64,000 nt of DNA from Micrasema longulum (Eukaryota; Arthropoda; Insecta; Trichoptera; Brachycentridae): NCBI GenBank assembly GCA_022494885.1, contig JAGVSM010003730.1:186001-250000 (forward strand). The letters run 5' to 3'. Position 1 is the stretch's first letter. The number at the start of each line of letters is the position of its first letter. Made by a program: the position numbers and the translations under genes. Under the pieces are notes generated by a model. The model ran no database searches. It was not told the DNA's origin and saw only the letters and a program-made list of their open reading frames with translations. Below are positions 10,690 to 21,104 of this stretch, piece after piece.

Positions 10690-11105
10690 ATTTTCTTCTT
10701 TGCAGTCTCAATCCAAAGGATTGGTTTGCAGCAAAGCCCTGCATCTCGTCCTTCATTGGTCTCTATTCTCTGCAGCCCTCTTTAGCTCGACATATGAGGC
10801 GCAGTTTAAATCTTGGCACACTTGCTCCAAATATTCCCGTCGGGGGCGACCTCTGTCATTTGTCCTCTCAGCCATTCCCTCTATGATGCCACGCAGGAAA
10901 CCCTCATGGCGTATAATGTGGCCAATCCATCGGGCTCATCGCTCTGAGATGGTTTTGATTAGGTGCCTCCCTTCTTCGATTCTGCTGAGAACCTCGCCAT
11001 TAGTGATGTGGTTTCTCCAGAAAATTCCTAATATTTTTCTGCAGCACCACATCTCTTTCGGTAAGGCACCATGTCTCACAACCGTACATCAAAATGCTTC
11101 ATACA
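10690..11105 (-). mobile_element. RTE-like LINE C-terminal fragment
   Basis: The minus-strand translation reads EMWCCRKILGIFWRNHITNG, EVLSRIEEGRHLIKTI, ARWIGHIIRHEGFLRGIIEG, RGRPRREYLEQVCQDL and YVELKRAAENRDQ. This is the classic tail of insect RTE-like retrotransposons (WCxRRMLxIxWxDHVTNxEVL, xxxGHIxRHExF, GRPRxxYL). One stop (TGA) interrupts it before ARWIGH. The 136-codon plus-strand ORF over the same bases is an antisense shadow. Confidence 0.85.
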
Positions 11106-11109
11106 TATG

Positions 11110-11660
11110 AAAAAAAAATAATGGGAAAAAACCTGAAAGGCCACTATTTTGCTAATTTTTCACCCGAGTACAGTCGAATGTAATTCGTCACATCTCGACC
11201 GCAAGTTTCGGGTGAGTAGTGTCGGTCAAGTTTTGACCGAGTTTTGGGCGAAACTGGAACCAAAACTTTGGTCGGTCACTAATGATTGATGCATAATATG
11301 AGATCGACACATATTATCGATAATATGATAGAAAACAAGGTCGAATATATCGACCAATATCGATTAATTTCGGGTAATATCATTGTAAATGAAGACTTGA
11401 GGCTCAGTTACAAGGCGAAGGTAGCAGAATTGTCGATGAAATTATCGATGTAGGTAACATGAATATATTTATTATTAGCATTAAATATTTGTCAAAAATT
11501 GAGATAGTTTAAATTATACACGAAATCGCATTGAAAAACATACAAAAAGATGACATAACAGTAACCCAAAATGCTGACATACACAAATCTAATACCAGAC
11601 AGCAAAAACACTTACATAAAAAAAGCAAGTACAAATGCAGGACAGTCAAAAATACCATAC
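11110..11660. other. Stretch with no recognised feature
   Basis: The stretch is unusually rich in TCGA, CGAT and GACC words around 11170-11450, but I recognise neither a gene nor a repeat. Confidence 0.4.
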
Positions 11661-11664
11661 AATG

Positions 11665-12330
11665 GACTTAAATACTACAATGGCTTACCTGACTAGTAAA
11701 TAAACTAAAATTATAATGAAGACAAATTAAAAATAAACATAACACACCATGATTACACCAGCCAGACGTGACAAAACAACCCATGTAGGGGTTGGCAGAG
11801 AGAAAGGACCGCCACACACGTCTATCTTGGCATACATTTCTAGCTTCTTCCACATCCATACATCTTGTTATACATGCCCTTTTGTACTGCCTGCCTTTTA
11901 CATGACCAGACTTAAGATTTTGGTTTATCTGATCATGCCATGTCTTCCTTGGTCGTCATCGTCTCTAGTTGCCGTTCATTTTCTCTATATATACTTGTTT
12001 TATCATTCTTTCATCGTCCATTCGTTCTACATGACCATACCATCTCAGAGATCCTTTCTTAATTTTATCAATTAAACCTAAATCAGATTTACACTCTCGT
12101 CTGATTTTATCATTCGTAACCCTGTCATACATTGATTTCCCACACATTCGTTTAAGAGATTGCATTTCAACCGCGTTCACTCGGCGGCTTCATTTCTGTG
12201 CTACTTCCATGTTTTACTTCTATACATAAGTATTGGGACTAAAACTCTGTTGTGCACTGCCAGTTAAGCTTCGATTGACATATTTTTATTAACAATTACC
12301 GCTCATTTTGTTGCCCGCATTCATACATTC
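11665..12330 (-). mobile_element. RTE-like LINE C-terminal region, one in-frame stop
   Basis: The minus strand reads VNAVEMQSLKRMCGKSMYDR, VTNDKIRRECKSD, KIKKGSLRWYGHVERMDDER, then a stop, RRPRKTWHDQI, and MDVEEARNVCQDRRVWRSFL. This covers the NAVEMxxLRRMCG, LRWFGHVERMD, RPRxTWxDQI and DRxxWRxxL landmarks in the expected order. The same family appears at 13150-13460 and 59580-59925, both minus. Confidence 0.85.
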
Positions 12331-12429
12331 ACTCTCGATAAAAATACAAATAAATTTAAAAAACTATTGTATACGTGTACAATGAGGAGGTTGAGTGGTT
12401 TAAAAAAAAGTCAATAGACTAATTAACTA

Positions 12430-12720
12430 AGCCACAAAAATCTGTGTCGTATTATCAGCGTCATGATTATTTAAAGTTTTGTATTTCTGAAATTAATCCG
12501 CGTGTGGTGCCTCAAGTTCTCTTCCGCTTCTTCTCGGTCAGTTCTGCCGATTGGTCCGTTAACGGTAAGTGCCTAAGCCGAAAATCTCAAACAACTCTTT
12601 TTTCATTGGTTGATTCATATGAACTAGTGACGTTGTTCAAAGTGGTTCGTTTTTATTAAAAAGCTCTAATTTTAACTGAGCGCAAGAAAACATTTTTTCT
12701 ATCCAATATCTCGCTGGGTC
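12430..12720 (+). repeat. Family G repeat, copy 1
   Basis: This stretch is similar to the reverse complement of 24955-25275. Shared blocks include TTCTGAAATTA/ATACTCCGC, GGTTCTCTTCCG-like sequence, CCGATTGGTCCGTTAACGGT and GAACTAGTGACGTTGTTCAA. The 71-codon ORF inside is not kept in the other copy, so it is not treated as a gene. Confidence 0.65.
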
Positions 12721-13145
12721 GAAATTCCTCGTTACATGGTACTAATTATGTCGCCAATAACAACGATTATTTTTTTATATTGAACATTCATAAAGTTAAC
12801 TTTATCGACAAAAATCGATACATTTAATATTTTACCGCGACTTTGTGTTAAGCCTCGGGTCTCGAGTCTCGACATACATAATATGTATATTATATTAGTC
12901 TGGGTCAGTGAAGTATCACAATAAAAACGAGTTTAAACTACATACAAACACATATGCAGTAAAAATACATTGGTAATACCTACTTTAATTTTTACGATTT
13001 GTTATTTTTACGATTTTTTGAAAAAAAAAAACATAATTTGTAATTTCTTTTTTTTAGAATATTTTCTTTGATCTCTTCTCTCTTTTTTCCTAACATGCAA
13101 AATTTATAAACGTTTATTCAGTTCTACTACTTTACTAATGTAAAC
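12721..13145. other. AT-rich stretch with no recognised feature
   Basis: Poly(A)- and poly(T)-rich; nothing is recognised. Confidence 0.45.
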
Positions 13146-13149
13146 AAAC

Positions 13150-13460
13150 CAACCACCATGCCATAGGAGTACGCAGAGAGAATAGAACGCCTTTGTACAT
13201 CTTCTCATGCGGGCACGACGATTATTCCGCCTTTCGACATATCTATCTTCCAGTATTTATTGAATTTGGTCATGCCCTGTCTTTCTCGGTCTTTATCGTA
13301 TCCTGCATCCATCAGCATTTGCAATATAAATTCTTTTAGTAGTTCTTTCGCTGTCCATTCGCTCTACATGTCCAAACCAACGCGGCACTCCTTTCTTGAT
13401 TTTGTCGGTAATGCTTGTTATGGCCTTACATAAGGCCGGGATCTCGACATTCGTACACCT
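13150..13460 (-). mobile_element. RTE-like LINE C-terminal fragment
   Basis: The minus strand gives DKIKKGVPRWFGHVERMDSE, RTTKRIYIANADGC and RPRKTGHDQIQ. It is the same family and segment as 59580-59925, with stops. No part of the RT catalytic domain is present. Confidence 0.8.
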
Positions 13461-13731
13461 ATCATTCATACATAGTTACCATTACTATTGTATATTATTT
13501 TTTATTTGATTCAATTTATTAACAGTGACGAGCAATTATACAATGGAATTTAGTCTTAATGTTAAATCAAGACAAAAATATTTTAGTACACAAGAAAAAG
13601 CCACTTTCATAACACCAGAATTAAAAGTAAATTAAAAATTCCATTGACGAAACAATCATTCAAACAAAGAGAGCCCATATGCACGGCAGTCAAAATTTAT
13701 AATTAGCTTCCTAAAAAAATGAAGAAATAAA

Positions 13732-14175
13732 CATATAACAACAGAGATGAAGAACATTTTAGAGAAGGTAATAGAAGTCTAGGCATCTACAGGGCTTATG
13801 ACCTGTCATTGGCTGGTTTAAGTGACCACTTTACACACTGTGTAACATTCACCATTCTGCCCATATTTAAACATCTACATTCCTTCAATTCTTTCACCGT
13901 TGATGTTTGTGAAGTTAAAGAGCTGAAACCTTTATTTATGCGGGTGAGATTCATCTAATTGAATTATTTCACCTAAATACTAGGCAACGCCTGAAAAAAA
14001 TATTTTTTTTCAATTTCTATACTTCTTCTTCTTATGACAGGTCATAAGCCCTGTAGATGCCTAGACTTCTATATTACCTTTTCTAAAATGTTCTTTATCT
14101 CTGTTGTAATATGTTAATGCTAACAGCTCCCCAGGGAGTTGAATCCAACCCCTGTCTACAAAAAATTGGACAAAC
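13732..14175 (+). mobile_element. Family E foldback element, near complete
   Basis: The element starts ACAACAGAGATGAAGAACAT and runs through GTCTAGGCATCTACAGGGCT, the body (TGAAACCTTTATTTATGCGG, TGAATTATTTCACC) and AGGCAACGCCTGA. It closes with the inverted copy of its first 75 bp (GACAGGTCATAAGCCCTGTA ... TTATCTCTGTTGT), followed by TTGGACAAACTCAAAATATT. It is the mirror orientation of the copy at 9410-9890 and has no ORF. Confidence 0.75.
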
Positions 14176-15325
14176 TCAAAATATTGTTAAGAAATAAACT
14201 GCAATAAAATTTTTTCAAGTGTTAAAAGTGTTTCTAATAAATTAAGGTTTCTGCAGTATAAATAAATATTCGGAAGATGAAATTGAATAAATTAAAATTT
14301 ATAAAATGTAAAAAACGTCAGCAATTGACACCGTAACATAAATATATTTTTATCGTTTGTATTTTCTTAACTTTTTATTTATTTACGTAATTATTATTAT
14401 TTTTATTTTTTTACTTTTTTTCATTACTATATTTTTTTGTTTGTTTTTTGGTAAGACTGTAAGAAATTGCTAGCGGTAATAAGTCCGCAATTTAACTTTG
14501 TATATCTTTGTTTTATTTAAGAGGAAATATTTATTCATTTTTGTATTTATCACATGGTTATAGATACATTATGGTTAAAACAGATTTTTATTATTATTAT
14601 CATAAACTAATAATTAAACTTATGCTATTTTAGTATACAAATTAAAGTTTAAATTTGTAAGTGTTTCAAAGAAATTTTGAAGCTGAATAGCTCATAAAAA
14701 TATACATTTATGTAATCTGTTCCACAAAATTGACTGCATAAAATTATCAATGATAATATAACAAAGTACGTAAAGCAATTGATGCAAAAGTTGCACTCAA
14801 TGAAGTTAAATGCGCTTCAATTTTCTCACGATAATTCATGCTGTAATTTTATTTAAATATTTATCAAAAGCGTAAAGAAATCATTGCAATTATTTATTAG
14901 TTAAATTAGTAATTTATATACATCTTTATGTTTTTAAGGAAATCAGTTCCCATGTGATACGAAATATTTAAAATAAATAAATTTAATTTGTCAGTGTGTA
15001 TTTTTTATTTATTTAAGATTGTTTTCTGTGATTCTGAAACATTAGAAAATGGGTTTATGTAAGATATTTACGCAGACGGGACAGTAACCAAAATAACAAA
15101 CCTCAGTGCAAACATTCAGTAATTATTAAAAAATAACACAAATTATTATGTGGAAACTAACAGAGCATGCTGTAATGCAAACAAAAAGTAAACACATTCA
15201 AAATAATAAATAAATTAAACACATTATTGGTTTTATACAAATTAGACACAATTTTATAAATTGAAAAACAACGCATCAAAAAAATAAATGAGAACAAATG
15301 AAAACTAATTGTTAATACCAAAAGT
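14176..15325. other. AT-rich stretch with no recognised feature
   Basis: More than 1 kb of very AT-rich DNA without a recognised gene or repeat. Confidence 0.5.
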
Positions 15326-15327
15326 TA

Positions 15328-15445
15328 ATTGGTGGCCTCCCTAGGGTTCGGTTCCCGGTGAGAACATGTAATTTTTCTCAAGCCTGTGTGTCCTGTGTTG
15401 TAATTAGGCTTTCTGGCCTGTAGCGGTGCAAAAGAAGCGAATATA
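15328..15445 (+). mobile_element. SINE-B copy, head truncated
   Basis: The element keeps GGTGGCCTCC, then jumps to the box B region GGGTTCGGTTCCCGGTGAGA, the body CTCAAGCCTGTGTGTCCTGT, and ends with TTCTGGCCTGTAGCGGTGC. The middle of the tRNA-like part is deleted. Confidence 0.65.
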
Positions 15446-15604
15446 TCGTGCGCATATAAAAAACAGAGAAATACTGCAAGAAAAAGAAAGTTTAATTTTA
15501 ATTAAGTTTTAAACAACTTTAAAACGTTTAAAAATAAATACTTGTTTTCAAAAAATGTCATGTCGTAGGATTTTTTCATGCAAGATACTACATAATTTCT
15601 TGCA

Positions 15605-15682
15605 ATAAGTTGGTGTACTAATGCAGTGAACGCAGTGCCCCATGCACCATTAAATGCGGAAAAGTAATGATTACAAATGAAA
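15605..15682 (+). mobile_element. SINE-C tail fragment
   Basis: AATGCAGTGAACGCAGTGCC and CCATGCACCATTAAATGCGG match the SINE-C tail seen at 48727-48980. No tRNA-like head is present. Confidence 0.5.
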
Positions 15683-15694
15683 GCTCTTATAGGC

Positions 15695-15848
15695 ATTTGC
15701 GATTTTATCTAAATATTTTAATTTTAGGGGCATATGTCGTAAATAACTGTTAGAAATCAGGAAACAAGTATTTGTAGGGCGAGATTCGAGCCTCAGAACT
15801 CCTGCTCCGGAGTCCGGGACAATATCCATGGGACCAAAACCCGTTTCA
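15695..15848 (-). mobile_element. SINE-A copy, diverged
   Basis: On the minus strand the head is TGGTCCCATGGATATTGTCC followed by the box B region AGGCTCGAATC. The tail has ACGACATATGCCCCTAAAAT. The family is recognised by its order, but substitutions are numerous. Confidence 0.6.
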
Positions 15849-15882
15849 TTTAATTTCACTTTTAAGTAAAACAATTTATTAC

Positions 15883-16440
15883 AACAGAGATGGACAACAT
15901 TTTGGAGAAGGAAAATTGAGGTCACGGCATTTACAGGGCTTATGACGTGTAATTTATTTATTTTCTTATAAACAGTTAATTACACATTTTTTTGAGACAC
16001 AAGTCCTAACTCCATTGGACTAAAAGTCTTGTGTTAGGTTGGAACGAGTAATTAATTAACCCAGACATACACAATACAAATTTTGTTCGGTTTAAGTGGC
16101 CACTTTACGCACTGTGTAACATTCACCATTTTGCCTATGTTTAAACATCTATATTCCTTCAATTTTTCTGAATTATTTTTGTTGATTTTTGTGAAGTCAA
16201 TGAACTGAAAGCTTTGTTGATGTGGGTGACATTTATCTAAATAATTTATTTTATCTACTCGTACATCTAGGCAACGCCTGAAAATATTTTCAAAATTTTT
16301 TATACTCTTTGGACCAGTTGGTTTTATCATCAATATTTCGATATTGTCTAGAGTTTTGCAGACAAAGACTGGATATAACTTCCTGGGGAGTTATTAAGAT
16401 TAATAATTACATCAGAGACCGATATTATGTTAGAGACGGA
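15883..16440 (+). mobile_element. Family E repeat, interrupted
   Basis: The start (ACAACAGAGATGGACAACAT ... ATTTACAGGGCTTATGACG) is separated by an insert at 15950-16087 from the body (TTTAAGTGGCCACTTTACGC ... AGGCAACGCCTGA). At 16355-16430 a further piece of E outer end follows in the same orientation (GACAAAGACTGGATATAACT, CCTGGGGAGTTATTAAGAT), so this copy is rearranged and not simply foldback. Confidence 0.65.
15950..16087 (-). mobile_element. Small insertion within family E, LINE-tail-like
   Basis: The insert begins AATTTATTTATTTTC, as minus-strand LINE 3' ends do elsewhere in the window. It interrupts E between GACGTGT and GGTTTAAGTG. No coding sequence is seen, and target-site duplications are not clear. 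Confidence 0.45.
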
Positions 16441-16517
16441 ATATATATATTTTTTAAAATATTATAATAATAAAAATACGCAAAAGGTTTCATTCCGCTA
16501 TTGTTTATAATTTTTAG

Positions 16518-16556
16518 CAGCGACTGGGTTTTGTTGTGACTAATATCGTCACACTG
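16518..16556 (-). ncRNA. Degraded hammerhead-like motif
   Basis: The minus strand reads CAGTGTGACGATATTAGTCA then CAACAAAACCCAGTCGCTG. It aligns with the better motif at 33457-33495, but the core C of CTGA is changed and GAAA has become AAAA. It is therefore a dead copy at best. Confidence 0.35.
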
Positions 16557-17035
16557 GTAGGAGACTAAATAAATTTCTATGTTATATACTAGTGCAACTA
16601 GGGGTTGTCAATTATATTTTTTTACAATACGGGAATAAACGAGTTAAAATAAAATTAACTTAAGCATACAGTAAAAACAATTATATGAATTTAAGTATTG
16701 TTTGAATATACTTGAGTATTGTTTGAATTCTTGTGACTAGCCACACTGCCAAAAACTGTTATTTAGGAAACATTTTGCCAATTTTATTTTTTTCATGGGG
16801 AGGGGGGGGGATGAATGATTTTATGTCATAAAATTGACCAATTGTTAGAATTCGATAAATTGATTGATTGCTCTTAAAATCGATAGAACTAACGAAAAAT
16901 AGGTAGAGTTGGCAAGACTGGTCAGTAGAAAAACTCAATCTTAATTATTATTAATATTTAAAGCATTGACTTTGGAGTCAAACATTTTACTAAATGTTAT
17001 TTAATATTTGTCTATAACCACTTACCGACTTTTCT

Positions 17036-17079
17036 ATGTCTACCGGTTTCGAGACGTACCCGTCTCTTCGTCAGGACAC
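17036..17079 (-). ncRNA. Candidate hammerhead ribozyme, left arm
   Basis: On the minus strand, in order: stem I 5' side GTGTC; core CTGACGA; one extra A; stem II GAGAC-GGGTAC-GTCTC; core GAAA; short stem III ACC/GGT without a loop; cleavage-site A; stem I 3' side GACAT. Stem I pairs over five bases (one GU) and stem II over five. The extra base after CTGACGA and the loopless stem III depart from the consensus. A loopless stem III usually means activity only in a dimer or tandem transcript. Confidence 0.6.
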
Positions 17080-17461
17080 CAATTAAACCAACATGCAAAC
17101 AAACATGCAAAACCTTCACCATAGTTGTTGCACACAAATATAAAACCAACACGACATGCATTTTAATAAGCACACGCACTGATTACATTATGAAAATATT
17201 CTCTCGGTTGAGAATTAATGAAAAAAGTAGTGGGGATGGAGGGAGGGGATACGCTTACTAGGTTTTATAGGGTGACCATTACAGTGGAACATCGGATAAA
17301 GGACTATATTGGAAGTTTGTTTGATTATTGATCAAAGGAAGATTATTTTTTGAAGCTTTCCTAATATTAAATATTTCCATATTATTTACTTTTTTTGTGC
17401 AACAACTATGGTGAAGGTGTATAGGGGGTTTTGCATGTTGGTTTGCATGTTGGTTTAATTA

Positions 17462-17505
17462 GTGTCCTGACGAAGAGACGAGTACGTCTCGAAATCGGTA
17501 GACAT
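17462..17505 (+). ncRNA. Candidate hammerhead ribozyme, right arm
   Basis: The plus strand has the same layout as the left arm: GTGTC, CTGACGA, extra A, GAGAC-GAGTAC-GTCTC, GAAA, TCGGT, A, GACAT. One substitution turns a stem III C-G pair into a U-G wobble. The stem II loop differs at one base, while stems I and II are unchanged. Confidence 0.6.
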
Positions 17506-17559
17506 AGAAAAGTCGGTAAGTGGTTACATACAAATATTTAATAACATTTAGTCAATCTA

Positions 17560-18035
17560 AATTGTTAAAATAATAGATTTAAGTTTTGGCAGCCCTGTTG
17601 ACCAATAAGGATCCAATAAGTGGGCTATCCGTTTTTTCTCGGTATCGTCTCATTGTGTTTATACATATTGTATAGATACATTAATAATATATACTATCAC
17701 CAGGCGTACGTGAGTTGGCGGAACTGTTTCATTTACCACTTTTACTTTCAACAAACTCTCGTTTCCTCCGACCGATCGCATATAACATGTACATCGCTCA
17801 TCATATATGTAACTGTTCACCGGCGAGATTGCTGGAAAAGTGTTAAAAGAGACGCATCATTTCGCCATATAAGCTAATACGCGACGCGCGGTTCTTTTGC
17901 CCTTTTAAATCTTAACACATTTTGTTCGATTGGTAAAGACTGTCTTATATGGAATAGAGGAGTGGATGAAAAATTTCACTTCTACCCCCCTCTCCTTCGC
18001 ATATTATAGAGTTGACTTTTCTTATTTGACTTAAA
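17560..18035. other. Stretch with no recognised feature
   Basis: An 85-codon ORF (17620-17877) has no family resemblance that I can see. Confidence 0.4.
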
Positions 18036-18039
18036 TTAG

Positions 18040-18122
18040 TTGCCATTTCTTAGTTAGGTCGGAAGAGTTGCCCTAAGGCAATAAACTCACCCTTATATAC
18101 ATTATGTAAGTAAATAATAATG
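18040..18122 (+). mobile_element. LINE 3' terminus fragment
   Basis: GTTGCCCTAAGGCAATAAAC, TCACCCTTATATACATTATG and a final AAGTAAATAATAA resemble the 3' end of the LINE at 5351-5935 (ATTGCCTTAAGG ... CGCCCTTATATG ... AAATAAATAA). Confidence 0.5.
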
Positions 18123-18242
18123 TTATTTCATTTTAATTTAAACTTTTTTTTTGTATTCTTCAATAGTCTTTATGTTTCCACTTTCCATAATGTCTTGTCT
18201 GGGGCTATCACCTTTCAAAGAAAATTTTTGAAAAATTATGAT

Positions 18243-18415
18243 TTTTATAGGTTGTGGTCCCGTGGTCCAGCGTTGTAAACTCACGGATCAAAAGCCCGAG
18301 GTTTGCACCCCGCTCCGCCTTTACAACTTTATTCCGATTTTAAAATATTTAGTTATTTACAACTCGTTGAAAACGAAAATATTTAGTTAAATCGTAAGAA
18401 CCCAAAGGTTTTTTT
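18243..18415 (+). mobile_element. SINE-A copy
   Basis: The head is GGTTGTGGTCCCGTGGTCCA followed by AACTCACGGATCAAAAGCCC. Box B has decayed to GGTTTGCACCC. The tail is ATTTACAACTCGTTGAAAAC. It is recognisable along its whole length. Confidence 0.75.
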
Positions 18416-18639
18416 AACTTTTTAATATTCAAACAAAAATAAAACATAATTTTTTCGTTTACCTAACTTAAATTGAATAAGTATTATACATTACAAAACA
18501 ACTAAAAAAGTACTTTAATGACCAAATTGATTTTTGAAAATATTTTTTTATTGGTATGTGAATTTTTAGCAACTTTTCTTGCTTTGGTTTCTTCAAGAAA
18601 AATCTTGGCAAGTCATATTATAATCAGCCGGTTTTTAAA

Positions 18640-18770
18640 TAAATATGAAATGTGAATTATGCCTGGAATTAAACCCAAAACAAGGAGTCGGGAATCGAAT
18701 CTTGAACCTCAAGCATGATAGGCAAACAGAGCAACCATTGTAGTGTCGAACGAGGTGGAGTTAACAGTAT
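18640..18770 (-). mobile_element. SINE-C head, diverged
   Basis: The minus strand gives TGGTTGCTCTGTTTGCCTAT, CATGCTTGAGGTTCAAGATT and CGATTCCCGACTCC, a decayed tRNA-like head. Module M lies immediately on its 5' side (18781-18960), as at 51.6 and 62.6 kb. Confidence 0.5.
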
Positions 18771-18780
18771 TTATTTTCAT

Positions 18781-18962
18781 TTTTCAGGGCTTTTACCCGA
18801 GAGCAGTTGAATGAGCGGACGTATCTCCACTCGATTTTTATCTTCGCATTTTCATTTGAGAGTAGTTATCGAGTCGAAAACACTTGTCCAAGGTTCTGGT
18901 TCTGTTTCACGCAATTAACTGTATTTTTTTTCCACCCGGACACAGATATAAACAATACAACA
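18781..18962 (-). repeat. Module M copy upstream of SINE-C head
   Basis: On the minus strand it reads GTGTCCGGGTGG ... CCTTGGACAAGTGTTTTCGA, CTCGATAACTACTCTCAAAT and CTCGGGTAAAAGCCCTG. It shares its order of blocks with 51535-51664 and 62630-62725. The 105-codon plus-strand ORF across it is not supported. Confidence 0.5.
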
Positions 18963-19869
18963 CAGCGTACAAATGTGCAATTCGGATATGATAAAGATTC
19001 TATGCTTAGAATTCGGAAAATGTCTTATTCAGTTTTCTTTCCATATAAAACTGGTCTAAGACGCTTCTTGCTGCTTTCACAATACAGTTATGTTGGTAAA
19101 TTTATCGTGGCTTGCAGATGGTAACATACTTAAGAAGATATTAATGGATTATGTTCATTGCGAATGACAAGCCATATCTATCATCGTATTCACAATTACA
19201 TTCACTGAGTGCAATTAGATTTATTAATTTCCGTCACTCAGATTTATGCCCCGAAAAACGGTCTAATAAATCGTAGGTTCAAATAAATCTTTTAACCAAT
19301 TGAAATTGTAGCACATTTATTGTGTAATCATCTCAAAGTTATTAATATAAAAATAATCATGTAATACTATCCGTGTACTAAAATAGCATTTTATTTATAT
19401 AAATGGCACTTAGAGCCATTTACATATTAGTTGAAAAATACATTTATATTCGTAAAGGTAAGAATTTGTAGAATAACGTTACAAGCAATGACTATTTAGC
19501 AACGTAATTTTATGGAGAATGATGACTACTCCACCATTAATCTATTTACTCTTAAAAGAAGATATAGGATTTGAAGTTTTGTTTAAACGGATACGGTATG
19601 TTATGGTGACACGCTTTCCTCATACTGTTCACATAATATTTTACAGAAAAAAAAAACATTATTTTGGGTAGAAAAAAACCATGTAGACTTATTGACTTGT
19701 ATTACAAAATGCCATAAACATTTTTTTTGCTAGCTTGTGTTTGTGGGGTCATAGTCCATTGATCGATGACACGCATACGTGATAAATAACTTCACCTGAA
19801 ATTATAGTGCGACGACCGATGAAGTGAATCGGCATTTTCTATAGAATCCAATACAACAAATTATGCAAC

Positions 19870-20190
19870 TCTAACAGTATTGCAGATAAAGATGAAAGCG
19901 TCGCTCTGCAGTGCATTAACATTGTCCTACCATGGAGATATGAAGAACAAAGGAACGCGGCCTATGAAGAGACCACAGGGCGTGGTAACGCCCTGTCAGT
20001 CAGTTCAGTCAGTCAGTCAGTCAGCATCAGTCACTCGGTTCCAGCATGTAGTTCAAGTGCAGTTACTTCAACCCCTCATCGCCATAACACACGTACATTA
20101 TTTATTCGCCATGTAATAAATACATATTGAAAAACAACCTCGTGTCTTCTGTCAATCTCTAGCTGAGGTAGGAGTTTTACCAACCCTCAG
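19870..20190 (+). repeat. Possible LTR-like remnant with a (CAGT)n run
   Basis: The frame contains a short SQSVSQS-like stretch encoded by a (CAGT)n microsatellite at 19998-20027 and ends LYFAM-like at 20114. It is followed by AATAAATAC and CAACCTCGTGTCTTCTGTCA. The layout resembles LTR regions of insect retroelements that I recall, but no second LTR, primer-binding site or gag/pol is visible. Confidence 0.25.
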
Positions 20191-20194
20191 CAAC

Positions 20195-21100
20195 CAAAAT
20201 ACTACATTGACCATTCTACTTAACGTTATAATATATATTGGAAAAAAATTGTACACTGAGCTTTGAATTTCTTCATTTTTAAATGATTTAATATGAACAA
20301 ACATTTGAATGTTCTCTGGTTATGAAACCGCCGGATATAATTTTATTAAGAAAAAAAACAAAAAAAAAAAAATAATGCTTCTTACGTTTTTAGTTTAATA
20401 ATTTTTCGTAAAAATATACATCAGAAAATGAGCGTATAAAAATAAAATAACATTAACGTGTGTGTAAATATTTATGCATGGTAATAATAATATAAAATAA
20501 TAACAAACCATAAAAGTAACCTGCAGACAAGCCTTGTCGTTGCGGGAACCAAAATGTAAATGTATGCTCGTTTTAAGAATTGTCAGAGAAATTTGATTTG
20601 AACATAATTTTTCTGCCACTCTCTCGCAGATGCCTCTCCAATATTGTGCAAAAAAGGCAATTGCTGATCGGACTGATTATGTCTAACTAAAATCAACAAA
20701 ATTGAAGTCTCGTTGTCTCGTTTTTTTTTTAAGAAAAAGTATCAGAATAAGATTTTCTGTATCTGTACTTTTTCCGTTTTACAAAATTATTTATTATATT
20801 TGTATATCGTCCGTTCAAAGACGGCAGATAAAACTAGGCGCTTTTTTGGGTTTTAAGGATGGTCCTAGCTTCCATAAGCGACAATTTTATAATAAAGAAA
20901 AACAATAGAGACACGCCAATGGTAAATATCTATAGTCTGTAAATAAATCATTGTTCTAATTCCATAATCTAGGAAGAAAATGCGGGAAAACAAAGGTATA
21001 AAGAAACTTTCCTTTTAATCAAAAGAAGCAAACCTCATTATATTGAAATGTTAAAAAAAACTATGATGTAAAAAATTGTGTTACTTTTCAATGATAAATA
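20195..21100. other. AT-rich stretch with no recognised feature
   Basis: Short ORFs only. Confidence 0.45.
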
Positions 21101-21104
21101 TATT

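Larger units (their letters stand above)
16989..17552. mobile_element. Inverted-repeat element with hammerhead-like arms
   Basis: About 150-165 bp at each end (16989-17137 and 17394-17552) are inverted copies of one another. Landmarks are AACAACTATGGTGAAGGT, TGCATGTTGGTTTAATT, the hammerhead-like core, GAAAAGTCGGTAAGTGGTTA, and ACAAATATT with an ATTTAGT end. They enclose about 255 bp of unique sequence. No ORF spans it. The terminal core resembles those of the Penelope-like fragments at 31.2 and 48.5 kb, so a PLE-type origin is likely but not shown. Confidence 0.75.

Noticed and set aside
10700..11110. Plus-strand ORF of 136 codons
   Set aside because: The opposite strand encodes the RTE-like LINE tail; the plus-strand frame is its shadow.
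17620..17877. Possible small host exon
   Set aside because: No splice-site pair, codon bias or recognisable domain supports it.
18807..19124. Plus-strand ORF of 105 codons
   Set aside because: Its first half is module M read in reverse; no domain and no conservation in other M copies.
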